Origin: a virus
Direction: 5' to 3' (one strand)
IMG/VR virus record: IMGVR_UViG_3300027754_000067
Span: 22,543 to 86,542 of that record
Length of the DNA stretch: 64,000 nucleotides
Numbering within the stretch: position 1 is the stretch's first letter; each line of letters starts with the position of its first letter. Position numbers and translations under genes: made by a program. Positions 7,673 through 16,028 of the stretch are shown piece after piece. The notes beneath the pieces are model-generated. The model was not told where the DNA came from and did no database searches. It was given only the letters and a program-made list of their open reading frames with translations.

Positions 7673-8227
7673 ATGAACTTTGAAGACGAACTCTCTGCTA
7701 TCCGTTCTGAGGCTGTTAAAAACATTGAGGGTAGAGCGGATAGTCTCTTAGATATTCGTAATGAACATATTGGCACACCCGTTGCAGAGTTCATTGAAAG
7801 AATCATTGGCTGGTTTAATGATCCACAGAAGAGACTGCTTGGCTATCAAATCGGAGAATATATCTTTTGGGACGATGAATTCAACTTCTTAAAGAAGCTT
7901 TGTCAATTTGTTTCTCATGAAATGCTGGACGATGGTTGTTTCATTGTCAAATGGATGAAACCAGACTATGATTACATTGAGCATGAAATTAATGGAAAAG
8001 TATTAAAGCTTCCTAATGCTGTTTATGTTGATGGCCGTATTAGGTTGAAGGAAACTGACAAGGATGATCCAGAAGGAAGACCAGAAATCCATTACGGCGG
8101 AGATCTTGGCACACAAGATGCATCAGTCCTGCTTGAAGCAATGGATATTCTAGAGCAGCGGGATCTGGAACGCCATAATAGAATGATTGATCTCCAGAAC
8201 CGTCTTAAAGATCTTCGGAAAACCTGA
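7673..8227 (+). CDS. hypothetical protein, 184 aa
   Basis: Leaderless promoter (TAAGGT-ATTCTC-ATG). One of the larger early genes. Contains an aromatic region (QIGEYIFWDDEFNFLKKL, near residues 62-80), a beta-rich middle and a C-terminal coiled-coil-like helix (EQRDLERHNRMIDLQNRLKDL). No family recognised. Confidence 0.75.
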   Translation: MNFEDELSAIRSEAVKNIEGRADSLLDIRNEHIGTPVAEFIERIIGWFNDPQKRLLGYQIGEYIFWDDEFNFLKKLCQFVSHEMLDDGCFIVKWMKPDYDYIEHEINGKVLKLPNAVYVDGRIRLKETDKDDPEGRPEIHYGGDLGTQDASVLLEAMDILEQRDLERHNRMIDLQNRLKDLRKT

Positions 8228-8278
8228 TTGACTGATTTTTCTTTTGACTTCTCCACCAACAAAAGGTAAAGTAATCCC

Positions 8279-8557
8279 ATGAGCAAGACGAACACGGATC
8301 AGGTTATCAAGATCGACGGCACGATTCTCCCTATCACCCCAAAGAACCCTAAGAAGGGATATTCTCTGGAAGAAATGTATCGGGCCATCGACACCAACAT
8401 GGTACAGATTGTCTCCACCATGGAGAGAAACACCATCATGGTCTGCGACGAAGAAGCAATGTATAATAGCAAGAGCTATAATGCTCTGGCTTCAATGATT
8501 GCAGGACAGCCCATTCTGGGAGATGTTCTTGTCTGCAACACCAAGAACGTTAAGTAA
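8279..8557 (+). CDS. DUF3846-like protein, 92 aa
   Basis: The pattern I(D)GT...TPKN..KGYSLEEM.RAI...VQIV......M.CDEEAM...... GDVLVC matches the small phage DUF3846 family as I remember it. Function unknown. Leaderless promoter with TAAAGT. Confidence 0.7.
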   Translation: MSKTNTDQVIKIDGTILPITPKNPKKGYSLEEMYRAIDTNMVQIVSTMERNTIMVCDEEAMYNSKSYNALASMIAGQPILGDVLVCNTKNVK

Positions 8558-8596
8558 TCTCTTTACTAATCCAGCAAGATAGGATAAGGTAATCCC

Positions 8597-8845
8597 ATGA
8601 GCAACACAAACATCACCGTTGAAGAGATGCTGTCCGGCAAGACTGTTACCATCATTGAAGATGATGCTGTTCCTGCAACTGGCACTCCACACCGGGCTTC
8701 ATGGGAAGCCAATCAGGCTTCTGGTGAAGAAGCAAAGGCTCTTCATGGGATTGCGGAACAAGCATGGAAGGGTTATGTAGTCAACTCCTTTGGTGGAGCA
8801 TTGCTCCGTAATGCCAAGATCGATTATCATGCCAGCCGAAAGTAA
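8597..8845 (+). CDS. hypothetical protein, 82 aa
   Basis: Leaderless promoter (TAAGGT-AATCCC-ATG). Helical middle rich in Ala/Glu (WEANQASGEEAKALHGIAEQ). No family recognised. Confidence 0.7.
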   Translation: MSNTNITVEEMLSGKTVTIIEDDAVPATGTPHRASWEANQASGEEAKALHGIAEQAWKGYVVNSFGGALLRNAKIDYHASRK

Positions 8846-8929
8846 TTAATCCTCTGACGCAATCGTTTGCGGCAAACACCTAAAAATTAATCCTTTGACT
8901 TCTCAATCAACATAAGGTATAACAAGACC

Positions 8930-9112
8930 ATGGCAAAGTACGAAGTTACTGTTGTTTTCAAGGGACAAGTCAACTACATCGTGGAAGCTTCCTCTGAGGA
9001 AGAAGCAGAACAGCTAGGTCAAGATAAGTATTCCAATAATGATCCTGCCACCATTCTTGGCAATGAATGGCAATCTTGCGAGAATGTGATTGTTGAAAAG
9101 CTGGAAGATTAA
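8930..9112 (+). CDS. hypothetical protein, 60 aa
   Basis: Leaderless start behind TATAAC-AAGACC. The YEVTVVFKGQVNYIVEASSEEEAEQLGQD pattern resembles small DpnD/PcfM-type single-domain proteins, known from phages and plasmids without a firm function. Confidence 0.75.
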   Translation: MAKYEVTVVFKGQVNYIVEASSEEEAEQLGQDKYSNNDPATILGNEWQSCENVIVEKLED

Positions 9113-9168
9113 AGCTTGACATATCCAGCAAGACATGATATGATCCGTTAAAGAAAGAGAAATCAAAA

Positions 9169-9333
9169 ATGATCGAATTTCTGACTGTGATCTTTATGAT
9201 TACTTGCGTATTTGTAGCAATTAATGCAGGAATCATGCTTTTTGAGTGTGCAGATGAATTCTATCATCGAATTGTTTGCCGCAAAGATAATAAGAAGAAT
9301 AAAAAGAATAAAAAGAATAACTGGATTCTCTGA
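9169..9333 (+). CDS. small membrane protein, 54 aa
   Basis: One N-terminal transmembrane segment (LTVIFMITCVFVAINAGIML) followed by a Lys/Asn-rich cytoplasmic tail (KKNKKNKKNN). Leadered promoter TTGACA with TGATATGAT, ribosome-binding site AAAGAAAGAG. Its size and topology suit a membrane-acting early protein. Confidence 0.7.
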   Translation: MIEFLTVIFMITCVFVAINAGIMLFECADEFYHRIVCRKDNKKNKKNKKNNWIL

Positions 9334-9391
9334 GCAATCCCTGATATATTAGATTTACCCCATCGACAGCAATCAAAAGGAAAAAACGATC

Positions 9392-9565
9392 ATGGCAAAG
9401 AAGAGCGTTCTTTCAATCGTAGTCAAGGAATATCATCTCTCTCAGTCAAACCAGTGGGATTCAATCCTCAATGCGAATGACCGAGAGGAAGATCAGCCTG
9501 TATCGAAGGAGCAGCAAGAGGCAATTGATATTTATTATCATTCCCGCCCAACCAATCGACGTTGA
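9392..9565 (+). CDS. hypothetical protein, 57 aa
   Basis: ATG 9392 follows AAAAGGAAAAAACG; promoter -10 TATATT near 9345. Polar helical protein with basic termini. No family recognised. Confidence 0.65.
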   Translation: MAKKSVLSIVVKEYHLSQSNQWDSILNANDREEDQPVSKEQQEAIDIYYHSRPTNRR

Positions 9566-9609
9566 TTTAATCCTTTGACTTCTGAACCAACAAAGGGTAA
9601 GGTAAGAAC

Positions 9610-10176
9610 ATGAAGAAGATCACCGAAACGGAACTGAAGAACATTCTGGAACAGCACCAGCTTTGGCTTTCTATCAGTGGGCAGGGAGGAAAACGTGCAA
9701 ACCTCCGTGATGCAAACCTCACGGGTGCAAACCTCTATTGTGCAAACCTCCGTGGAGCAAACCTCATTGGTGCAAACCTCACGGATGCAAACCTCGAAGA
9801 TGCAATCCTCCGTGGTGCAAACCTCGTTGGTGCAAACCTCGGGGGTGCAAACCTCCGTGGTGCAAACCTCACGGATGCAAACCTCACGGATGCAAACCTC
9901 GAAGATGCAAACCTCCGTGGTGCAGACCTCGTTGGTGCAAACCTCGAATATGCAGACCTCGAATATGCAGACCTCGGGGGTGCAGACCTGACGAATGCAT
10001 ACCTCACGGGTGCAAACCTCAATGACACGATTCTTGAGAAGAATAAGGCAGAGAAGCAGCCCGATATTTCTTCTGTCAAGTCTGAAACCAGCACTCGTCA
10101 AGCTCTTGAAAAGCTTGCCAAGGAGCATGGTTTTAAGATTGATTTAATTTCTTTGAGTTCATCTGACTTTCTATAA
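9610..10176 (+). CDS. pentapeptide-repeat protein, 188 aa
   Basis: Cap [18 protein letters not shown] (with Q in place of the usual K), about 22 A(N/D)LxG repeats encoded by near-identical 15-mers, and tail [28 protein letters not shown] as in the 4875 product. Leaderless promoter 9575-9603. Both strands stay open across the array only because of the repeat composition. Confidence 0.9.
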   Translation: MKKITETELKNILEQHQLWLSISGQGGKRANLRDANLTGANLYCANLRGANLIGANLTDANLEDAILRGANLVGANLGGANLRGANLTDANLTDANLEDANLRGADLVGANLEYADLEYADLGGADLTNAYLTGANLNDTILEKNKAEKQPDISSVKSETSTRQALEKLAKEHGFKIDLISLSSSDFL

Positions 10177-10238
10177 GGATTTAATCCTTTACATCACACA
10201 TTCCATCTGATATAACCAATCCACAAGGAAATCAAACA

Positions 10239-10604
10239 ATGCTTATTGATACAAAGGAACTGACGAACGTCAAGGATATTATTAATGGCTTCCATGTTGA
10301 AGCCAAGAGGACTTGGATTGGGCACTGGTGCGGATATATCACGATCCCATCTACACACCCGTGGGCACAGTCAGAAGAGCCTTATGCTGAAGAATGTCAT
10401 ATTAACGTTCATGGTGGTGTTACCTTTCTCGAAAAGGATAATGATGGGAATACAGTTGTAGGATTTGACTGCGGTCATTCCTGCGATGCTTCTCCTTCAT
10501 GGAGTGAACACAAGTCATTTACGTCATCTGGCGGTGAATATCGTGATATTTATTATGTGCTTGATCAACTGAAGAGCCTTGCTAGTCAAGCAAGCAAGTT
10601 TTAA
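10239..10604 (+). CDS. conserved phage hypothetical, 121 aa
   Basis: The pattern W.G(H)WCGY(I/V).(I/V)P..HP........ NVHGG(V/I)TF...... VGFDC.H..D is familiar from small phage proteins, often placed with early genes. Two Cys and several His could bind metal. Promoter TTTACA with TGATATAAC; ribosome-binding site AAGGAAATC. Confidence 0.75.
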   Translation: MLIDTKELTNVKDIINGFHVEAKRTWIGHWCGYITIPSTHPWAQSEEPYAEECHINVHGGVTFLEKDNDGNTVVGFDCGHSCDASPSWSEHKSFTSSGGEYRDIYYVLDQLKSLASQASKF

Positions 10605-10679
10605 TAATAATCCATTGACTATCACCAAGGAATCTAGTATATTCCATCTATAACAAAGCAAACGAGAGAAAAGCCAAAC

Positions 10680-10850
10680 ATGGATAACAAGATTGTTTTC
10701 GTGGTTTTGGGGGGATATTTTTATGAGTCCTCCATGGTTTACGGTGTTTTCAATTTCAAGGCTGATGCAGAAGCATTTAAGAAGTCAAGACTTGCTGACG
10801 CAGACAATCCCCTTGATTATCTTTCCATTGAAGAATTTAAAGTGCAGTAA
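10680..10850 (+). CDS. hypothetical protein, 56 aa
   Basis: Promoter TTGACT with TATATT, leader of about 35 nt containing GAGAAAAG. N-terminal beta hairpin (IVFVVLGGYFYES) and acidic C-terminus. No family recognised. Confidence 0.7.
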   Translation: MDNKIVFVVLGGYFYESSMVYGVFNFKADAEAFKKSRLADADNPLDYLSIEEFKVQ

Positions 10851-10920
10851 AGATTAGACTTCCTGGGAGATGACTGATATAGTCAGACCACAAGAGACAA
10901 ACAAACGAGGGAGATGATCC

Positions 10921-11070
10921 ATGAACAAGTGTGTTTGTTGCGGCAATAACTCTGGTTTGGCGACTTGGTTTGCTATTCGGGCTGTCAAGGGGAAGATGTC
11001 TGGTAGGGTTTTTTTCAAAGGTACCATCATCTGCGATCATTGTTTGGAGAACTTTTCTGCGGCATATTAA
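10921..11070 (+). CDS. zinc-ribbon micro-protein, 49 aa
   Basis: CVCCGNNS near the N-terminus and CDHC near residue 40 make a CxxC..CxxC ribbon. Strong ribosome-binding site GAGGGAGATG; promoter TAGACT with TGATATAGT. Confidence 0.75.
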   Translation: MNKCVCCGNNSGLATWFAIRAVKGKMSGRVFFKGTIICDHCLENFSAAY

Positions 11071-11129
11071 AATAAAGCCTTGATCTTCAAAGGATCATCT
11101 GGTAAGATAAGAGCACAAAGGGAGAAACA

Positions 11130-11426
11130 ATGTTCTACACTTTCCGACAGAATAACAGCGGCGGGTATTTCAGTGGTCCTGTCCTTGTATGTGTGGAGTG
11201 CGATTCTCTGGAACAGGCAAACGATCAAGCGGAACTCAATGGAATCTGTTTTGGTATGTTTGGAAGTTGTGAGTGTTGCGGACCTCGCTGGTCTACGGCA
11301 TACGATCAGGATAGCTTGACTGAGACTCCCACTTATTATGGTGATCTATTGACTGATTCTGGAGAATCTTGGGTAATCCACTACAAGGATGGCACAAATC
11401 TTTCTGGAGGAAAGAATCGCCGTTAA
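11130..11426 (+). CDS. conserved phage hypothetical, 98 aa
   Basis: The Y.(N)..GGYF.GP..V.V....LEQAN..AE..G(I)CF......CECCGPRW pattern is typical of a small phage family with a Cys cluster (CECCG near residue 47) that may bind zinc. Leadered promoter (TAAGAT) with AAAGGGAG as ribosome-binding site. Confidence 0.75.
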   Translation: MFYTFRQNNSGGYFSGPVLVCVECDSLEQANDQAELNGICFGMFGSCECCGPRWSTAYDQDSLTETPTYYGDLLTDSGESWVIHYKDGTNLSGGKNRR

Positions 11427-11480
11427 AGGCTGATTTAATTCTTTGACAAATCCAGCATCACCCTATAAGATATAAAAACA

Positions 11481-11708
11481 ATGAGGAACAGAACAATCAA
11501 CAAGCAAACCAATAATCTTCACTTATTGGTTGTTGACGAGGGTATGTTCACAGTAATTGTTGAAGATGATATTGGGATTTACTTGAGTACGATTTCAGAA
11601 TTTCTTACAATTGCAGAGCTTGCAAAGCAAGAAGCTAGCAAGGCTTTTCCTGCTTCAAGCGTATATATTTACACTCGTAAGGGGAAAGAGATTATCCAGC
11701 AAAAGTAA
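11481..11708 (+). CDS. hypothetical protein, 75 aa
   Basis: TTGACA-N17-TAAGAT is followed by nine bases and ATG, so the leader would be only 2-3 nt: an intermediate case between the two promoter classes. Alpha/beta protein without recognised family. Confidence 0.7.
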   Translation: MRNRTINKQTNNLHLLVVDEGMFTVIVEDDIGIYLSTISEFLTIAELAKQEASKAFPASSVYIYTRKGKEIIQQK

Positions 11709-11759
11709 GTGCTGAATTAATCTCTTGACTTCTCAAACAAAAGAGGGTAAGGTAAGAAC

Positions 11760-11954
11760 ATGGAAACGACGAACAAGTGGGGAGTGGCAGAGTGGCAGGG
11801 TCGCAATCTGGTGGTGATTGCCAAGGTTCCAAGCATGGAGGATGCCAGCAAGCTTGCCAAGGGAAATCAGCATGTAATGAATCTGGATGCTGGCAATTGG
11901 GCATTGATCCATCAGGATGGCAAGGATATTCTGCGATTGGTTCGAGATTTTTAA
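11760..11954 (+). CDS. hypothetical protein, 64 aa
   Basis: Leaderless promoter at 11725-11753. N-terminus METTNKWG is close to METTNKVW of the 19851 product although the rest differs, as if promoters and first codons were swapped between genes. Globular alpha/beta. Confidence 0.7.
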   Translation: METTNKWGVAEWQGRNLVVIAKVPSMEDASKLAKGNQHVMNLDAGNWALIHQDGKDILRLVRDF

Positions 11955-12012
11955 TCCTAGACTTCTGCAAAGCAACCTGATAGATTGATTGAAGAAAGGG
12001 AAGAGACAAAAG

Positions 12013-12216
12013 ATGTACACCACTAAGAACTTCAAGTCTAAGAAGGATCTCAAGACTGCGATTGCTGGAGGTGAGCGGATTGGGATTTTTACTCCCGGTC
12101 TTGGCACGGTCCCTGCAAACGGCACTGTGTATCTTGAGGGTCCGCACTATCCTCTGCCCCACAAGTGGTATGCTCAAGCCACGGTTGTCAATGGGATTGT
12201 GACGAAGGTCAAGTGA
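12013..12216 (+). CDS. hypothetical basic protein, 67 aa
   Basis: ATG 12013 follows GAAAGGGAAGAG; the in-frame TTG at 11989 lies in the leader. The leader begins TGATTGAAGAAAG, a sequence also found before the 12834, 14907 and 18307 genes. Small beta-rich, basic protein ending in GIVTKVK. Confidence 0.7.
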   Translation: MYTTKNFKSKKDLKTAIAGGERIGIFTPGLGTVPANGTVYLEGPHYPLPHKWYAQATVVNGIVTKVK

Positions 12217-12228
12217 TTTAACAGTGGG

Positions 12229-12249
12229 GAGCGCATACTTAAAACGCTC
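12229..12249 (+). other. GCGCAT hairpin, copy 4
   Basis: Stem GAGCG/CGCTC, loop CATACTTAAAA; GCGGCAAACACAAT follows at 12257. Confidence 0.6.
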
Positions 12250-12345
12250 AAGTTTTGCGGCAAACACAATAAAAAACAATATTGTTTGACTCTTCTGACA
12301 AACCCTGATAGTATCAAAACATCGAAAGGGCAAAGGAACAAAACA

Positions 12346-12699
12346 ATGACGACCATCAACAAGACCTCTCCTGAGTTCGTTTCTTGGTTCAATGCTTGCC
12401 AGACCATGATCGATACCTATATGAGCAACAGTTTCCCTTCTCTGGATCGTGAAGTTCTGGAGATTGAGGAAGGAAGCAAGTTTATTAAGGTTGTCAAGGT
12501 TGGACGACATCAGCGGTGTGTTTACGCCTTTGTTGCCAAGAGCAGCTTCACTACCAAGACCTTTGGCACGGTTAATGCCGGTGAGATTTACAAGCCATCC
12601 TCCTACAAGGCTCCAGCAAAGCACGCCCGTGGCTCGATTCTTGATGCGTCCAATGGAATGAGTCGAATGACCTGTTATGGTCCCGAATATCTCCGCTAG
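12346..12699 (+). CDS. hypothetical protein, 117 aa
   Basis: ATG 12346 follows AAAGGGCAAAGG; promoter TTGACT with TGATAGTAT. C-terminal half (FGTVNAGEIYKPSSYKAPAK) resembles a family seen in many phage early regions, with a conserved G.V..G(E/D)I.KP..... A...ARG.I.D pattern; function unknown. Confidence 0.75.
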   Translation: MTTINKTSPEFVSWFNACQTMIDTYMSNSFPSLDREVLEIEEGSKFIKVVKVGRHQRCVYAFVAKSSFTTKTFGTVNAGEIYKPSSYKAPAKHARGSILDASNGMSRMTCYGPEYLR

Positions 12700-12720
12700 C
12701 AAATAGCGTACCAAGGTGGG

Positions 12721-12746
12721 GAGCGTATACCAATCCAATAACGCTC
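12721..12746 (+). other. GCGCAT hairpin, copy 5
   Basis: Stem GAGCG/CGCTC with loop TATACCAATCCAATAA; GCGGCAAACATCTT box at 12754. Confidence 0.6.
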
Positions 12747-12833
12747 AAGGGATGCGGCAAACATCTTAAATTTAATCCTAGACTTCTCCCAAGCAACCTG
12801 ATAGAGTGATTGAAGAAAGGCAAGGGTAACTCA

Positions 12834-13142
12834 ATGGCTTTCATCGCACCAGAGTTTGCTAATGTCGAGGCTTTCGTCCAATTCTGTTTCGATGATGACA
12901 AGGCAACCTTCATGCCAGGAGATGCACAAAAGATTGCCGCAAACACCAAGCGCCCCATGCAGGAAGTGATGGCAGAGCTTAAGGGTTACGGTTTGAAGTG
13001 CATCCTTAATCACGTCCAGAAGGACATTAGAGGCTGCACGAGCAACCCTAACGGTACTTTCCCGTTCTCTGGTGCGAACTCGACGCATACCACCTCTGGT
13101 GGCTCTAATATCCAAGGTTTTGCAGGGCGATCAGGCTCCTAG
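12834..13142 (+). CDS. hypothetical protein, 102 aa
   Basis: ATG 12834 follows GAAAGGCAAGGG in a TGATTGAAGAAAG-type leader. Helical N-terminal half with PMQEVMAELKGYGLK, which looks like a small winged-helix or HTH segment, then a Gly/Ser/Thr-rich tail. A DNA-binding role is possible but unproven. Confidence 0.7.
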   Translation: MAFIAPEFANVEAFVQFCFDDDKATFMPGDAQKIAANTKRPMQEVMAELKGYGLKCILNHVQKDIRGCTSNPNGTFPFSGANSTHTTSGGSNIQGFAGRSGS

Positions 13143-13163
13143 TAAGTAGGATGCCAAGTGGGA

Positions 13164-13184
13164 GGGCGCATACTTATCACGCCC
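13164..13184 (+). other. GCGCAT hairpin, copy 6
   Basis: Stem GGGCG/CGCCC, loop CATACTTATCA; GCGGCAAACACCTT box at 13191. Confidence 0.6.
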
Positions 13185-13274
13185 GAATATTGCGGCAAAC
13201 ACCTTAAAAATAATACTTTACTTCTCCGAGAGCATCCTGTAAGATTATCTACATCAACCAAGAAAGAAAAAACA

Positions 13275-13484
13275 ATGACAATGCTCGCAATCATGATTGT
13301 TGCTACTGTTCTTTCTGGTATTGCTACTACCCTTTCTTTTTTTGTTTGTATGGATGCTTCTACTTCTAGAAAGTATATCATTCAAGCAACGCTTTGGTTT
13401 TTGTTTTCTTTTGTTGCATTCATTTTGTTTGGGTGTTACACCATGATTTATTTTATTAGAGAAATCGCTCTTCATTGTCCGTGA
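13275..13484 (+). CDS. small two-helix membrane protein, 69 aa
   Basis: Two hydrophobic segments, roughly residues 3-25 and 38-60, separated by a short polar loop (MDASTSRKYIIQ). Promoter TTTACT with TAAGAT. Possible roles are superinfection exclusion or membrane remodelling; nothing specific is visible. Confidence 0.7.
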   Translation: MTMLAIMIVATVLSGIATTLSFFVCMDASTSRKYIIQATLWFLFSFVAFILFGCYTMIYFIREIALHCP

Positions 13485-13562
13485 GCAGTATCGAAAATAT
13501 TATTTTTCTTGGTGCCAATTAAATCCTTTGACTTCTCCAGCAACAAAAGATAAGGTAAGACC

Positions 13563-13748
13563 ATGAAGCGAACTGATACAGAACACGCAAGCTGCCATGA
13601 AGAAGATGATTTCTGCCATCACTGTGAGCATTATGAAAGCACTGATAGTCAAGTGATTAGAAACCATCATGCAAAGACTGCACGAGAGTTTCGCAAGGGT
13701 GATAAGAAGCGCATCATGGAAGAATGGGGCGACCCTACCAAGGACTGA
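13563..13748 (+). CDS. Cys/His-rich protein, 61 aa
   Basis: Leaderless promoter at 13528-13556. CHEEDDFCHHCEHYES forms a likely zinc site near the N-terminus, followed by a basic helix (KTAREFRKGDKKRIMEEW). Confidence 0.7.
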   Translation: MKRTDTEHASCHEEDDFCHHCEHYESTDSQVIRNHHAKTAREFRKGDKKRIMEEWGDPTKD

Positions 13749-13792
13749 TTTAATCGGTTGACTTCTCCAGCAATAAAGGGTAGGATACATCA

Positions 13793-14056
13793 ATGGCAAA
13801 CTTCAAGCATGATTGCGACAAATGTATTCTTCTGAGTTCAACAGAATATAAGTTTGACGATAACGAAGACCTATATCTTTGTCCAAACTCTTCTATTGAC
13901 AAGAAAGGATCAATCGTTGTAAGGTACAGTGACGAAGGAAGTGACTACCAATCTTTCCCTGTAAAAATGATTGAAGAGAACTCAGGACACCTGATTCAAT
14001 TGCCAGTATCATTAAGAATTGGTTATGAGATCGCAAAGCAAAAGGAATTGATTTAA
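13793..14056 (+). CDS. hypothetical protein, 87 aa
   Basis: Leaderless start behind TTGACT-N17-TAGGAT-ACATCA. CDKC near the N-terminus and a lone C near residue 31. Beta-rich. No family recognised. Confidence 0.7.
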   Translation: MANFKHDCDKCILLSSTEYKFDDNEDLYLCPNSSIDKKGSIVVRYSDEGSDYQSFPVKMIEENSGHLIQLPVSLRIGYEIAKQKELI

Positions 14057-14126
14057 TCGGTTGACTCTTTGATCTGTTTCTGATAGTATCATTTTCATCG
14101 GTAGGAACAAAGAAAGGCCGTCAACA

Positions 14127-14198
14127 ATGACTCTCTTCATCTCTCTCTTCATTGTGGTTTCTTTTGCTGGTCTTAAGATTGTTCGATTGACCGATTAA
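14127..14198 (+). CDS. single-pass membrane micropeptide, 23 aa
   Basis: Promoter TTGACT with TGATAGTAT and an AAAGAAAGG ribosome-binding site lead to a 23-codon ORF: LFISLFIVVSFAGLKIV, then RLTD. The insulated promoter and good ribosome-binding site support a real product. Confidence 0.6.
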   Translation: MTLFISLFIVVSFAGLKIVRLTD

Positions 14199-14271
14199 TG
14201 GTTTGACTTTCTAACGAGCATCCTGTAAGATCAGTCAACATCAACGGACAACAGCAAGGAGAATAAAGATC

Positions 14272-14523
14272 ATGGCTTCTATTCACTACAAGTCTTTTGT
14301 TGATTTTGTCAACACTGGCAAGACTCAGCGGCATGGAGCTTTGGTTATGAAGGGTGATACGGTTGTTTCATATAGCACGGTGATTGCGAAGGTTGACCGT
14401 GCGAACAAGGTTATTGACTTTTGCCCCAAGAAGTATTCTGTTACTACTTCTCGGCATCAGAGTGCGGTAACGACTGGCCTTTCATTCCTTACTTCTGGGT
14501 GGAGCTTGAACCATAGCCTGTAA
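14272..14523 (+). CDS. hypothetical basic protein, 83 aa
   Basis: Promoter TTGACT with TAAGAT, AAGGAG ribosome-binding site. The KKYSVTTSRHQ....L segment is typical of a small phage protein family of unknown function. Confidence 0.75.
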   Translation: MASIHYKSFVDFVNTGKTQRHGALVMKGDTVVSYSTVIAKVDRANKVIDFCPKKYSVTTSRHQSAVTTGLSFLTSGWSLNHSL

Positions 14524-14655
14524 GGCTTCCAGAAGCCATTTAAAGGCTTCCTAGATCCGATCGTGCCTGATAGTGGCATGGGATGCAGGAAGCCTTTAAA
14601 GAGGCTTATAGAGCTTGATGCAAAGGTCAAACCAAGTTTTGCGGCAAACACCTTA
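14524..14655 (+). ncRNA. structured intergenic segment
   Basis: AAAGGCTTCC (14539-14548) pairs with GGAAGCCTTT (14590-14599), enclosing a smaller hairpin around GTGCCTGATAGTGGCAT. Ends with the GCGGCAAACACC box. No ORF. Confidence 0.4.
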
Positions 14656-14701
14656 AAATTAATCCGTTGACTATCTCACCAGAATAACCTATAACAAGGA
14701 C

Positions 14702-14839
14702 ATGGAAGAGATGAGCAATACCACAACGGCAGAAGAAGAGGAATACTTCCTGCGGCTTCAGCAAGAAGACAAGGATCATGCCAAGTGGCTTGAGCAAAAT
14801 CCACTCTTTGAAGATGATCCAGATCCTCAGAAGTATTGA
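14702..14839 (+). CDS. acidic micro-protein, 45 aa
   Basis: Leaderless start behind TTGACT-N17-TATAAC-AAGGAC. Highly acidic (EEEEYFLRLQQEDKDHAKWLEQ.. EDDPDPQ). Possibly a DNA- or protein-mimic early protein; inference only. Confidence 0.7.
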   Translation: MEEMSNTTTAEEEEYFLRLQQEDKDHAKWLEQNPLFEDDPDPQKY

Positions 14840-14906
14840 TCGTTTTATTCTTGACTCTTAGATCTACTTCTGGTAGAGTGATTGAAGAAAGCGAGAGGGA
14901 AACATC

Positions 14907-15155
14907 ATGGTTCAGTTCTCTGATGGCTTCAAGGTTTCGATTGGGGATACCGTTGGATTCTTTACTCGCCATGGTTCCAATGGTAGAGGTGAAGTAATTG
15001 GCTTCTCCCGCAGCAGGGGAGCAACCACTGTGCTTGTCAAGCCCAATGCAGAAACCAATTTCGGATCTTATGACCGTTGGCCCTTGAAGGATGGTGGCTT
15101 TTATTCACGCATGGAATCCGAGGGTCTCTTTGGGGGAGAGATTTTCCGCAAGTAG
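14907..15155 (+). CDS. hypothetical protein, 82 aa, SH3-like
   Basis: FKVSIGDTVGFFTRHGSNGRGEVIGF..... TVLVKP looks like a small SH3/KOW-type beta-barrel. Leader of the TGATTGAAGAAAG type. Confidence 0.7.
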   Translation: MVQFSDGFKVSIGDTVGFFTRHGSNGRGEVIGFSRSRGATTVLVKPNAETNFGSYDRWPLKDGGFYSRMESEGLFGGEIFRK

Positions 15156-15229
15156 CATACCAAGTTTTGCGGCAAACACCTTAAAATTAATCCTTTGACT
15201 TCTCAACCAACAAAGGGTAAGGTAAGAAC

Positions 15230-15418
15230 ATGGAAGCAAACCTCAGGCAGTATCAGATTGATGCAATCAACCAAGGATATCCTTGGGAGTGTGCTTGCGG
15301 AGAACTACATCGCACGAGAGAATCAGCAGTTAGTTGCCGCAAGTGTCGGCAGTACTGCATGGATCATGCCAATAGATCCAATCCCATTGATCTCCGCACC
15401 ATCAATCTTAACAAGTAA
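15230..15418 (+). CDS. zinc-ribbon protein, 62 aa
   Basis: WECACGELHRTR near residue 20 and CRKCRQYC near residue 37 form a zinc knuckle pair. Leaderless promoter at 15195-15223. Confidence 0.75.
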   Translation: MEANLRQYQIDAINQGYPWECACGELHRTRESAVSCRKCRQYCMDHANRSNPIDLRTINLNK

Positions 15419-15744
15419 GCTAATAGTGTAAAGCAAAAAATTAATTAATGGAAAAACCGGGAAGCGCATGGTATAAACGCTTATTATTCCGATCGCAAAA
15501 GAAAATTAATTCTGCGAACACTATATATCCAGTGAAAGCTAATTGACTCTGCCTAAGAATGAACGGCGCTGTATGCTAGATATGCATGACGGCAGACAAG
15601 AAAAGTTTTCAATGCCTTGAATCAGTTAGAATAACATAACTCCAGCCTGAAGTCAATCAATTTAAACATATTGAAACGACCAAGGGCTTTCGGTGTTTGT
15701 TGCCAATGCAAAAACAATGCCGCAAACATACCAATTTTAATCCT
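15419..15744 (+). other. gene-free interval with hairpin copy 10
   Basis: Holds the GCGCAT hairpin copy 10 (15462-15482, stem AAGCG/CGCTT, loop CATGGTATAAA) near its start and a variant GCCGCAAACATACC box at its end. A TTGACT at 15543 has no matching -10 at 17-18 nt. No convincing ORF. Confidence 0.5.
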
Positions 15745-15779
15745 TTGACTCTTCAAGCAGAATCAAGTAAGGTAAGAAT

Positions 15780-15965
15780 ATGAAGAGCCGATTGAATCAA
15801 ATCAAGGCGTCACTCACTGCACCTCGCATGATCGGAAACCACAAGGAATGCGGTGGTGAGGTGTTCTATCACTCTGGCCGCAGTTTTGCTTATCGTCAGT
15901 GCAGTCAGTGTGGCCAAAACGGAATGCATGGAACCCTTAGCCCCACACTTGAAACAGAGCGATAA
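15780..15965 (+). CDS. zinc-ribbon protein, 61 aa
   Basis: CGG..... CSQCG pattern in a basic protein (GEVFYHSGRSFAYRQCSQCG). Leaderless promoter (TAAGGT-AAGAAT-ATG). Confidence 0.7.
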   Translation: MKSRLNQIKASLTAPRMIGNHKECGGEVFYHSGRSFAYRQCSQCGQNGMHGTLSPTLETER

Positions 15966-16028
15966 AAGAACTTCTCTGATTTAATCCTTTGACAATCCAA
16001 CCAACAAAAGGTAAGGTAAGGTAAGAGC

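Noticed and set aside
123-10128. Long open frames on both strands across the pentapeptide genes
   Set aside because: They exist only because 15-bp repeats are multiples of three; they lack promoters and give low-complexity VQTS or RFAP-type sequences.
15583-15621. 12-codon ORF after a TTGACT sequence
   Set aside because: No -10 element at the proper spacing and no ribosome-binding site.
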